64,000 nucleotides of DNA, from the NCBI GenBank assembly GCA_963744115.1, contig CAVUSI010000003.1, forward strand, positions 992,001-1,056,000. The letters are read 5' to 3'. The notes under the pieces were generated by a model. That model did not search any database, was not told the origin of the DNA, and was given only the letters and a program-made list of their open reading frames with translations. Positions 57,481 to 64,000 of the stretch are shown here, in pieces; positions within the stretch are counted from its first letter, which is position 1, and each line of letters opens with the position of its first letter. The DNA comes from Chersky-267 sp963744115. Its GTDB lineage: Bacteria; Chloroflexota; Limnocylindria; Limnocylindrales; CSP1-4. Position numbers and translations under genes: made by a program.

Positions 57481-57951
57481 CTACATCGCCTTGGCCTTGA
57501 GGTCCTGGTACTCCGCGTCGGTGATCGCGCCGGACGCCTTGAGCTGGTTGAGCTTGGCGATCTCGTCGGCCGAGCTGTAGCCCGCCGCGCGTCGCTGCTG
57601 CTGCTCCATCTCGGCCATGATCTGCTTGTCCTGCTCGGTCATCTTCGGTCGCGTGATCAGGTAGATCAGGATGCCGAGCAGCGGCAGGATGAAGATCGCC
57701 AGGATCCAGATCGCCTTCCATCCGCCGCTCAGGTCGTTCCGCCGGAAGATATCGGCGAAGACCATGATGAACATCCAGATGAGCATGAACCAGAAGAAGA
57801 ACGCGATCATCGTCCACAGCACGTCCCCGAACGTCGCCGTGCCGATCGTGTTGTTCGAGTAGCAGCCGGTCAGGACGAGCAGCAGGACGCCGACCAACCC
57901 CGCCAGGCGCAGGTGCAGCTTCCCGGATCGGATCAGTGGACTGGTGTGCAT
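57481..57951 (-). CDS. PLDc_N/SHOCT domain membrane protein
   Basis: A 156-residue protein. An N-terminal hydrophobic segment ends in LLVLTGCYS, a lipobox-like or signal-anchor site. Two further helices follow (FGDVLWTMIAFFFWFMLIWM, IWILAIFILPLLGILIYLI), the second with the PLDc_N pattern. The C-terminal SHOCT domain (SADEIAKLNQLKASGAITD, then AEYQDLKAKAM) is an oligomerisation module. Cellular role is not known; such proteins are common and often lie near membrane-stress genes. The ATG has GAGGAGTG upstream, and a TACACT box at 57995-58000 gives a 40-base leader. Confidence 0.88.
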   Translation of the reverse strand: MHTSPLIRSGKLHLRLAGLVGVLLLVLTGCYSNNTIGTATFGDVLWTMIAFFFWFMLIWMFIMVFADIFRRNDLSGGWKAIWILAIFILPLLGILIYLITRPKMTEQDKQIMAEMEQQQRRAAGYSSADEIAKLNQLKASGAITDAEYQDLKAKAM

Positions 57952-57994
57952 GGGGCCTCACTCCTCTTGGATCGATCGATCTGCGATGGACTCA

Positions 57995-58000
57995 AGTGTA
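57995..58000 (-). promoter_or_regulatory. -10 hexamer TACACT of the SHOCT gene
   Basis: On the minus strand TACACT lies about 44 bases before the ATG at 57951, giving a leader that contains a GAGGAG ribosome site. Confidence 0.45.
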
Positions 58001-58052
58001 GTCGAGCGACCACCCGTCGCGGCGCCCGATCGAGGGTCGGCGGAGGCTCCGG

Positions 58053-59660
58053 TCAGCTCGGCTGGGTGATCCGGACGTCGTCGATCTCGACCTCGACGAG
58101 GTTGCCCGGTCCGCCGTCGGCGGCCTCGAACCGGAGGTGGACGGTCTGCCCGGCCCAGGGGTCCATCGGGATCGATGCGGATCGCCACCGCCCGTCGGCA
58201 TCGACCGGCGTCCCGGCCACGCCGAAGACCTCGGTCCGGGTCCCGTCCTGGGCCTCGACGATCGCCTTGAACGTGTCCGCCGCGGTCGACGCGGCGTCAT
58301 GGGCGAAGACGTAGCGGAAGGTCAGGTGCTGGCCGCTCGTCGCGGGCAGGTCGATGGCGGCCGACCGGACGGTCGACGAGCCGTCGAGGTCGGCGGACGT
58401 CGGCTTCGCTCCCGCTCGGCTTCCGGTGACGAGGACGTCGCGGCCGGACGTCGCCGTCCCGATCTGCTTGGGACCGAACCGGCTCGTCGGCGCGGGGTCG
58501 GCCCTGGCGAACCGCCCGGCCACGGGTGCCGTGTCGGTGCCGTCGGGGTTCACGGTCCAGCCGCGGGCGACCTCGAGGTCGTCGTCGAACGCCCCGCAGC
58601 GGGCGATCCGCAGGGCGGCCCCAAGGACCGCGTACGGACAGCCGGCACGTTCCATCAGGTACAGCACGGCCTCCTTGTTGCGGCCCGTCTCCGAGGCGAT
58701 CTTGGAGTCGTCCGGGTAGTCCTTGATCGACATCTCGAACGTGTAGGCGAAGATCCGGTAGGTGCCGTACTCGTAGTCCTTGGTCGTCCCCCGGGTGATG
58801 TACAGGTCGCTGGCCTGTTCGGGGCGATAGCCGTTCGTCGTCGCCATGTGCCGTCCGATCCTCGCCAGGGCGGCGTGATCGTCGGCGGTCATGTCGGCGG
58901 GGATGTCGGTGAGGGTGTAGCCGTACGGCCACATCACCAGCCGACCGAGCTCGTGGAACGAGATGGCGGCCCGGATCTGCTGCCGCCCGTTGACGACCCG
59001 GCTGGCCAGGAAGGCGCGCATCGCCCGGGTCTCCGGCGCCGAGAACGGGCGCGGGCCGTGGTAGGTGATCGCCAGCGGGTTGGCGCTCGTCCGGCCACCG
59101 AGGCCCCAGCGATACCCGTAGTTGCGGTTGAGGTCGGTCCCGATCGCCGTCGAACCGGGTGTCGGCTGGCGGTTCTTCCGCCAGAACCAGTAGCGGCCGC
59201 CGTGGATGTCGTACTCGGCGCCGTCGGGGTTGACCAGGAAGACGATGTAGATCTCGCGGGTGTTGACGATGTTCGTGATCCGCGGATCCGTGCCGTACCC
59301 GTCGACGAGCCAGTGGAAGATGTGGAGGGTCATCTCGACGCCCATGTGCTCGTCGGAGTGATGGCTGCCGTCGAACAGGACCTCCGGCTCGTTCTCGTCG
59401 ACGCCGACGTTGTCCGAGACCTTGACCGCCCACAGCTGACGGCCCTTGTAGCTCTGGCCGATCGAGAAGAGCGACACGATGTCCGGGTGGGCCGCGGCGA
59501 CCTGGGCGACCTCGGTCGTCAGCTCGGTGTAGCTGTGATAGCCCTCCCAGCCCTTCGGGAACTCCGTCGCGCGGGCCGAGCCGGCCGCACCGAGGCCGGC
59601 GACGACGAGGACGGCCAGGGCGATGGAGAGGCGCGGAAGGGCACGGCGCGACGGACGCAT
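58053..59660 (-). CDS. Secreted M14-family zinc carboxypeptidase
   Basis: A 535-residue exported metallopeptidase. The signal peptide (residues 7-32, ALAVLVVAGLGAAGSARA) is followed by a short prosegment and the catalytic domain with HxxE zinc ligands in GSHHSDEHMGVE, substrate-binding NRNYGYRWG, third zinc ligand in ISFHELGRLVMWPYGYT and catalytic glutamate in AYTFEMSI. A C-terminal jelly-roll domain (about 400-535; DLPATSGQHLTFRYVF) likely aids substrate or surface binding. It resembles carboxypeptidase T-type enzymes of Actinobacteria. Start at 59660: CACACT seven bases upstream is a weak leaderless box. Confidence 0.93.
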   Translation of the reverse strand: MRPSRRALPRLSIALAVLVVAGLGAAGSARATEFPKGWEGYHSYTELTTEVAQVAAAHPDIVSLFSIGQSYKGRQLWAVKVSDNVGVDENEPEVLFDGSHHSDEHMGVEMTLHIFHWLVDGYGTDPRITNIVNTREIYIVFLVNPDGAEYDIHGGRYWFWRKNRQPTPGSTAIGTDLNRNYGYRWGLGGRTSANPLAITYHGPRPFSAPETRAMRAFLASRVVNGRQQIRAAISFHELGRLVMWPYGYTLTDIPADMTADDHAALARIGRHMATTNGYRPEQASDLYITRGTTKDYEYGTYRIFAYTFEMSIKDYPDDSKIASETGRNKEAVLYLMERAGCPYAVLGAALRIARCGAFDDDLEVARGWTVNPDGTDTAPVAGRFARADPAPTSRFGPKQIGTATSGRDVLVTGSRAGAKPTSADLDGSSTVRSAAIDLPATSGQHLTFRYVFAHDAASTAADTFKAIVEAQDGTRTEVFGVAGTPVDADGRWRSASIPMDPWAGQTVHLRFEAADGGPGNLVEVEIDDVRITQPS

Positions 59661-59968
59661 CGCTCGAAGTGTGCGCTGCCGGCGCCGCGGCCGCCAGCCG
59701 ACGAAGGGGTCAGCCCGGGCGGGCCGGTCGTCCGGGCCTTCAGCGGCCGCTGCCGGTCATCCGACGGCGTGCCCGGACCATGGCTCGGGTGACACCCGTC
59801 TGGGGCCCGTGATCGGAGCGACAGGTCGAGCGCGAGACCCTGACTCCGGCCGATCGCGCCAGACGCAGCCCATCGAAGGACGGATCCATCACGCTCGACA
59901 CCCAGGGCCGGACCTCCGGGCCGGCACGCCATCTGCCGCTGCTGATCGTCGTCGCGCTCGGCCTCGGG

Positions 59969-60386
59969 TTGCGGTTGGTCGCCGCGTACATCGTCTCCCC
60001 GAGCCAGGGGTACGCGAGCGACCTCGGCCCACGCCGTGCTGGCCGGGTCGCTGAGGATCGGCAGCGTCGGCGGGGGAGGAGGCGGACGCACGCCCGGCGC
60101 CGGAGGGTCGCCCGGCGGGGGATCACTCGGCGGGGGATCCCTCGGCGGCTTCGGTGGCGTCCGGTTCGGGTCGATCCAGCTCCCGTTGGCCGATCTCGCC
60201 CGGAGCGAGCCCGTCGTCGTCCTTGTGGTCGTCGGTCAGATGGCCGCGTTCGTCGGCCTGCTCGTGGCCTGGCTCGTGGTCCTCGCCCGCACGCCCGATC
60301 CGGCGACGACGACCGAGCCCGATCGCCCCCGCCCGCCGGCGCTCCGGGGAGCGACCACCCCCGGGACCCTGGGTCCGTGGTCGTAA
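59969..60386 (+). pseudogene. Broken membrane-protein frame with Gly/Ser linker (possible frameshifted gene)
   Basis: The 819-base gap between the carboxypeptidase and the YceI gene contains one candidate gene. A helix-like frame (LLIVVALGLGLRLVAAYIV then SPSQGYASDL) ends abruptly. One surplus base near 60026-60030 would join it to AHAVLAGSLRIGSVGGGG, a Gly/Ser repeat (60114-60143) and a second helix (VVVLVVVGQMAAFVGLLVAW). No normal start codon precedes the first helix: the frame is open from 59813, and only the TTG at 59969 serves. In 59661-59968 I see nothing else. It could be a decayed glycosyltransferase-like protein, or an intact gene with assembly errors. Confidence 0.3.
60114..60143 (+). 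repeat. 15-bp tandem repeat (Gly/Ser linker)
   Basis: GGCGGGGGATCACTC followed by GGCGGGGGATCCCTC, one base different, coding a GGGSL-type linker in the broken frame. Confidence 0.7.
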
Positions 60387-60454
60387 CCACGTCGAAAGGC
60401 TCGCACCCGCACGATCTCGACCGAGCGCCCACTCACCCGGAGCGCGTCGAGCCC

Positions 60455-60460
60455 TACGAT
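60455..60460 (+). promoter_or_regulatory. -10 hexamer TACGAT of the YceI gene
   Basis: TACGAT ends 19 bases before the ATG at 60480. The short leader carries AGGAGG seven bases before the start. Confidence 0.55.
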
Positions 60461-60479
60461 GTGCCCAGGAGGAACCCGG

Positions 60480-61219
60480 ATGACCAGCCAGACCCGACGA
60501 CCCGTCACCCTGATCGCGATCGCGTCGTGGTCGCCCTCCTCATCGCCGGCGGATACGGGCTGTGGTACCTGTTCCTCCGGCCGGCCGGACCCGCGGCGGT
60601 CGACTCCACGTCCGTCCCGTTGCCGTCGCTGCCGGCCGGTGCGTCAGCGGCGCCGCTCGTCGGCGGGATCGACGGGACCTGGAAGGTGGACACGTCGATC
60701 GGGTCGTTCGCCGATAACACCAGCTCGTTCGTCGGCTACCGGGTCGTCGAGCAGCTCGCCTCGGTCGGCGCGAACACGGCGGTCGGCCGGACCCCGACCG
60801 TCAGGGGCTCGATGACCGTCGCTGGAACGCAGATCAGCGATGCCACGATCGAGGCCGACCTGACCGCGCTCCAGAGCGACGACCAGCGCCGTGACGGCCA
60901 GCTCCGCCAGCACGGCCTCGAGACGAGCCAGTTCCCGACCGCGACCTTCAAGCTGAGCTCGCCGATCGACCTCGGGACGGTCCCGACCGACGGCCAGGAG
61001 GTCAGCGTGACCGCCAAGGGCCAGCTCACCCTCCACGGCGTGACCAAGGACGTGGAGATCCCGCTCAAAGCGAAGCTGTCGGGGGACGTCGTCGCGGTGA
61101 CCGGCAGCCTGCCGATCGTCTTCGCCGACTACGGCATCGTGGCGCCCAGCTCGTTCATCGTCCTGTCGATCGAGGATCACGGGGTCATGGAGCTCCAGCT
61201 CTTCTTCACGAAGAGCTGA
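60480..61219 (+). CDS. YceI-family membrane-anchored protein (one frameshift)
   Basis: A lipocalin-like beta-barrel protein of about 246 residues after repair, which binds polyisoprenoid or amphiphilic ligands in characterised members. The start is fixed by AGGAGG seven bases before ATG 60480 (MTSQTRRPVTLIAIA), but the anchor helix (VVALLIAGGYGLWYLFLRP) continues in another frame: one base appears missing near 60523-60528. The YceI domain (about 65-245) shows GTWKVDTSIGSF, DLTALQSDDQRRDGQLR and GQLTLHGVTKDVEIP. The last codons form a perfect AGCTCTTC/GAAGAGCT stem-loop. It precedes the VOC gene by 20 bases. Confidence 0.88.
61197..61217 (+). promoter_or_regulatory. Stem-loop at the end of the YceI gene
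   Basis: AGCTCTTC (61197-61204) and GAAGAGCT (61210-61217) form an 8-bp perfect stem with a TTCAC loop over the last codons. It could slow exonucleases or partly separate YceI from the VOC gene. Confidence 0.4.
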
Positions 61220-61239
61220 TCCCCGGACAGGACCGACGG

Positions 61240-61635
61240 ATGGCCGCCTTCGAGCAGCTCGACTTCCTGTACATCCCGAGTGCCGACGTGGCCCGCGACA
61301 CCCGCTGGTTCACCGACGTGCTCGGCGGCCGGCTCGTCTTCGCGATCGAGGCGATGGGCACGCGGGTCGCCATGGTCGAGCTCACGGATGCGCCGCCGCG
61401 GCTCCTCCTGACCGATCATCTGGAGGACGACCGACCGATCCTCATCTACCGCGTCGCGGACCTCGAGGCGGCCGTGGCCGAGCTGACCGGGCGCGGATGG
61501 GAGCCGGTCGGCGCGCTCGAGATCCCGCCGGGTCCGTGCGTGTCGTTCCGCGGGGTCGGCGGTCAGCGCATCGCGCTGTACGAACGATCGCGCCCGGAGG
61601 TCGAGGACCACTTCGCCGGACGGCGCGACTTCTGA
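61240..61635 (+). CDS. VOC superfamily (glyoxalase/bleomycin resistance-like) protein
   Basis: A 131-residue single-unit vicinal-oxygen-chelate protein. Two beta-alpha-beta-beta-beta repeats are visible: FLYIPSADVARDTRWFTDVL with GTRVAMVELTDAPPRLLLTDH, and LIYRVADLEAAVAELTGRGW with SFRGVGGQRIALYE. Metal-ligand candidates are few, so a binding role is possible. The ATG has AGGA eight bases upstream and follows the YceI stop by 20 bases. It converges on the rhamnose mutarotase gene with a 39-base gap in which I see no clear terminator. Confidence 0.85.
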   Translation: MAAFEQLDFLYIPSADVARDTRWFTDVLGGRLVFAIEAMGTRVAMVELTDAPPRLLLTDHLEDDRPILIYRVADLEAAVAELTGRGWEPVGALEIPPGPCVSFRGVGGQRIALYERSRPEVEDHFAGRRDF

Positions 61636-61674
61636 GCGGCGCCGGCCGCTGCGGCGGGCCGCCCGGCTTCGGCG

Positions 61675-61989
61675 TCAGTCGAGGCGGAAGACCTCGTCGA
61701 GCCTCTGGTGGAACCCGGTCGCCGGGTCGATCAGCGGGTCGATCAGATCGGCCATCGCGGCCTGCCAGCGGGCGTTGACGGGGCTGGCATCCATCGACGC
61801 GCGGAACCGGTCGAAGTCGTCGACCTTCATCGTCCCGAACAGGTCCCGGTCCTGCCGGAAGATGGAGTAGTCCGAACAGCCCGCGGCCTTGAGCGCCGCC
61901 AGCATCTCGGGCCAGACGGCCGCGTGCCGGCGGACGTACTCGGCCTCGTGCCCCGGCTGGATCCGCATCCTGAACCCGATCCGCTCCAT
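61675..61989 (-). CDS. rhaM: L-rhamnose mutarotase
   Basis: A 104-residue aldose 1-epimerase-like enzyme that interconverts alpha- and beta-L-rhamnopyranose. The family hallmarks are present: RMRIQPGHEAEYVRRHAAVWPEM with the catalytic histidine, SDYSIFRQDRDLFGTMKVDD, and the C-terminal HQRLDEVFRLD. It is the last gene of a leftward operon after an ABC transporter permease and a sugar-binding lipoprotein. It has its own GGAGG site seven bases before the ATG and sits behind a 13-bp hairpin, so its level probably differs from the binding protein's. Confidence 0.93.
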   Translation of the reverse strand: MERIGFRMRIQPGHEAEYVRRHAAVWPEMLAALKAAGCSDYSIFRQDRDLFGTMKVDDFDRFRASMDASPVNARWQAAMADLIDPLIDPATGFHQRLDEVFRLD

Positions 61990-62009
61990 CAGCGTCCTCC
62001 AGAATCGTC

Positions 62010-62038
62010 GGGCCCCGGGACGTGACGCCCCGAGGCCC
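62010..62038 (-). promoter_or_regulatory. 13-bp intra-operon hairpin between binding-protein and mutarotase genes
   Basis: GGGCCCCGGGACG (62010-62022) pairs over 13 positions, two of them G-T, with CGCCCCGAGGCCC (62026-62038) around a 3-base loop. It starts 19 bases after the binding-protein stop. Such hairpins stabilise the upstream message and reduce downstream expression. Confidence 0.6.
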
Positions 62039-62056
62039 GCGGATCGCTCGACTCGC

Positions 62057-63166
62057 CTAGAAGTCGAAGTTGTTGACGTTGTCCTTGTTGAAGACGAAGG
62101 GCGGACCGAGGATGACCACGCCCTTGTCGCCGATGGTGTACGGCTTGTCGCCGTTGAGGCCCGGGACGGAGAACGTCTCGCCCGGCGTTCCCTTGATGGT
62201 GCCCTTCACGAGCATGTCGGCCACGTAGTAGGCGAGCTTGCCGAGGTCCGGCACGCTCCACAGACCGAACTCCGGCGACGTGCCGTCGGCCACGAAGGCC
62301 TTCATGTCGTTGGGGAGCCCGAGGCCGGTGACCTTGACCTTGTCGCTGGCCTTCGCATCCTGGACGACCTTGGCGGCAGCGGCGATCCCGACGGTCGTCG
62401 GGGCGACGATGACCTTGAGGTTCGGATGCTTCTGGAGAAGCGTCTGCGCCTGGGTGGTGCTGACGTCTGGCTTGTCGTCACCGTAGACGGTGTCGACCAG
62501 CTTGAGCTTGGCGAACTTCGGGTCCGTCGAGAGGGCCGTGTTGAAGTCCTTGATCCAGGCGTTCTGGTTCGGCGCCGTCGCCGTGGCGGACAGGATGGCG
62601 ACCTCGCCCTCGCAGTTGGGGGCCAGGTCGCAGGCCCACTGGGCCATCGAGCCACCGATCAGGCTGAAGTCGGTCTGGTTGACGAAGACGTTGTAGGCGC
62701 CCTCGGCGGGGCTGGAGTCATAGCCGACGACCTTGATGCCGGCGGCCATCGCCGCCTTCAGCGCGGGAGCGATGGCGTCAGGGTCGGTCGCCGACACGAC
62801 GATGGCGTTGTACCCCTGGGTCGTGGCGTCCTGGATGAACGGGATCTGGTCGGCGGCGCTCGAGGTCTGGGCGCCGATCTGCTTGAACTGCCCGCCGAGG
62901 GCGGTGGCCGCTTCCTGGGCGCCCTTCGCCGCTGCGTCGAAGTAGGGGTTGTTGATCGCCTTCGGGATGAAGACGACGTTCGACCCGCCGGCCGCGGCGC
63001 TCGCCGGGGCGGACGCCTCCATGCTGGCGGCGGTCGACGGTGCCGTGGTCGGGGCCGTCGTCGGCGCCGTGGTCGGGGCGGCGGTCGAACCGCTGCTCGA
63101 GCACGCCGCGAACACCACGGCCGTGGCGAACAGGGCGGCGATCCGCCCGTTCCGGTGCAGGTTCAC
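62057..63166 (-). CDS. Rhamnose/AI-2-type ABC transporter substrate-binding lipoprotein
   Basis: A 369-residue lipid-anchored binding protein. The lipobox is AVVFAACSSSG (Cys near residue 22), then a TTAPTTAPTTAP repeat spacer. The type I periplasmic-binding fold includes VVFIPKAINNPYFDAAAKGAQEAA, the sugar-contact region DATTQGYNAIVVSATDPDAI and GYDSSPAEGAYNVFVNQTD. The downstream mutarotase and the upstream permease make L-rhamnose the likely ligand. The GTG at 63166 has GAGGAGG nine bases upstream; a longer in-frame start has Arg-rich residues and no ribosome site. Confidence 0.92.
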   Translation of the reverse strand: MNLHRNGRIAALFATAVVFAACSSSGSTAAPTTAPTTAPTTAPSTAASMEASAPASAAAGGSNVVFIPKAINNPYFDAAAKGAQEAATALGGQFKQIGAQTSSAADQIPFIQDATTQGYNAIVVSATDPDAIAPALKAAMAAGIKVVGYDSSPAEGAYNVFVNQTDFSLIGGSMAQWACDLAPNCEGEVAILSATATAPNQNAWIKDFNTALSTDPKFAKLKLVDTVYGDDKPDVSTTQAQTLLQKHPNLKVIVAPTTVGIAAAAKVVQDAKASDKVKVTGLGLPNDMKAFVADGTSPEFGLWSVPDLGKLAYYVADMLVKGTIKGTPGETFSVPGLNGDKPYTIGDKGVVILGPPFVFNKDNVNNFDF

Positions 63167-63182
63167 TCGATATCCTCCTCTG

Positions 63183-64000
63183 TCATGGACTGACCGCCTC
63201 ACCAGGGCCGATCGGGCCGGTCGACGTTCGTCGACCTCCGCGAGTCCGATCGATCGCTGACTTGACCTGATGAGCAAGGTTGGGGATCACCACCGAGACG
63301 ATCAGCAGCAGGCCGACGGCGATGCTCTGGATCTCGGCGGAGACACTGGTCAGGCGGAGCACGTTGCCGAGGATGGCCAGGATCAGCGCGGCCAGGACCA
63401 CGCCCGGGATCGTCCCGCGACCACCGAAGATGTTGACTCCGCCCAGGAGCACGATCGTCACGACGGTCAGCGTCAGGCCCTGCCCGACATCCGCCCGGGC
63501 GCTCGCGAAGCGGGCCGTCAGGATCACGCCGGCGAGCGCCGCGACGGTGCCCGACAGGACGAACAGGAGCAGCTTGACCCGGGCCACGCGAACGCCCGAG
63601 TAGCGGGATGCGGCGGCATTCTTGCCGATCGCGTAGATCTGCCGTCCGACCCAGGTCCCGTGGAGGACGAGCCCGAGGACGACGGCCAGCGCGACGAAGA
63701 TCAGGAGCGGCCACGGGAACGGCGTCCCCGGGATCGTCCCGAAGCCGAAGTCGGTGAACCACTCGGGGAAGCCGCTGATGCCCTGCGGACCGAGCACGAT
63801 CAGGGCGAGGCCCCTGAACAGCGCCAGGGTGCCGAGGGTCACGACCAGCGACGGCAGACCCGCGCCCGTCACCAGGACGCCGTTGAGCAGACCGCCGAGG
63901 GCGCCGATCACCAGGACGACCGGGATGGCCAGCTGGACCGGAACCCCCGCCGCGAACAGGAACCCGAGGACGGCGCACGACAGTCCGGCCATCGACTCGA
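63183..64000 (-). CDS. Rhamnose/AI-2-type ABC transporter permease (5' end beyond window)
   Basis: At least 272 visible residues of an ABC sugar permease (BPD_transp_2). Helices with LAIPVVLVIGALGGLLNGVL, the conserved GLPSLVVTLGTLALFRGLA, QIYAIGKNAAASRYSGVRV (the cytoplasmic EAA-like ATPase contact) and GGVNIFGGRGTIPGVVLAALI are present. The frame is open through base 64000, so the start lies beyond the window, where an ATPase and a second permease are expected. The stop is 16 bases before the binding-protein start. The C-terminal tail is basic and low-complexity. Confidence 0.93.
   Translation of the reverse strand, partial: ESMAGLSCAVLGFLFAAGVPVQLAIPVVLVIGALGGLLNGVLVTGAGLPSLVVTLGTLALFRGLALIVLGPQGISGFPEWFTDFGFGTIPGTPFPWPLLIFVALAVVLGLVLHGTWVGRQIYAIGKNAAASRYSGVRVARVKLLLFVLSGTVAALAGVILTARFASARADVGQGLTLTVVTIVLLGGVNIFGGRGTIPGVVLAALILAILGNVLRLTSVSAEIQSIAVGLLLIVSVVIPNLAHQVKSAIDRTRGGRRTSTGPIGPGEAVSP

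Noticed and set aside
1..64000. tRNA, rRNA, insertion sequences, prophage and attachment sites
   Set aside because: I looked for cloverleaf-like CCA ends with T-loop GTTCGA motifs, transposase motifs and terminal repeats and found none that hold together; isolated GTTCGA matches fall inside coding frames.

Overview
The window is GC-rich, densely packed bacterial chromosome with codon use strongly biased to G or C in third positions, and about 52 protein genes. I see no tRNA, rRNA, insertion sequence, prophage or CRISPR array. Several families point to Chloroflexota (Candidatus Limnocylindria-like) or, less likely, Actinomycetota: an F420-type (Ddn) nitroreductase, the SCO1664 / DUF3090 / phosphatase trio, a UvrD-type helicase with a C-terminal HRDC-like domain, lipoprotein sugar-binding proteins and MacA/MacB-type efflux genes without a TolC-like gene. 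The assignment is inference from gene content, not a phylogeny.

Layout. 1-6.2 kb: FAD oxidoreductase, amidinotransferase-fold hydrolase and GNAT acetyltransferase, converging on a TM0106-type nuclease-helicase. 6.3-15 kb: RidA protein, cupredoxin, Ddn reductase, a 1724-residue alpha-2-macroglobulin-like protein, a class III aminotransferase and a small zinc ribbon. 15-25 kb: YibE/F membrane protein, UvrD-like helicase, DEAD-box RNA helicase, a zinc-ribbon protein, a methyltransferase and an AGPS-like FAD oxidase coupled to an FGGY kinase. 25-28.5 kb: an unknown gene, the SCO1664-DUF3090-phosphatase operon and a lipoprotein nuclease. 28.5-32.6 kb: copper/redox operon (membrane protein, secreted anchored protein, CopC-CopD fusion, cytochrome c). 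32.6-39.7 kb: DrrAB-type ABC exporter, acetyl-CoA-synthetase-like ligase, two unknown proteins and a GlcD-like oxidase. 39.6-42.5 kb: flavinylation operon (ferric-reductase-like protein, FMN-binding protein, ApbE). 42.6-48.5 kb: divergent MacA-MacB-type efflux operon followed by an OmpR-type regulator and its kinase. 48.5-54.4 kb: GAF-GGDEF protein and a YhaN/YhaO (SbcCD-like) pair. 54.5-60 kb: Rieske oxygenase, class V aminotransferase, SHOCT protein and M14 carboxypeptidase. 60-64 kb: a broken membrane-protein frame, a YceI protein, a VOC protein and a rhamnose-type ABC importer with its mutarotase.

Three features run through the whole window. First, many genes carry a TANNNT hexamer ending 6-7 bases before the start codon with no Shine-Dalgarno sequence, which predicts leaderless mRNAs; this helps choose starts. 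Second, convergent neighbours are packed tail to tail: six of eleven pairs overlap, and two share a CTAG that supplies both stop codons. Third, at least six reading frames are broken by single-base indels inside well-conserved domains. This pattern fits assembly or sequencing errors better than gene decay, and those genes are described here as repaired.

Working together: the membrane reductase, FMN-binding carrier and ApbE form a predicted flavin-based electron-transfer unit. The efflux operon is divergent from it across about 200 bp that holds an 11-bp-spaced TGAGA repeat suited to an OmpR-family regulator, and such a regulator is encoded just downstream of the efflux genes. The cytochrome/CopCD operon is a second extracytoplasmic metal or redox unit.
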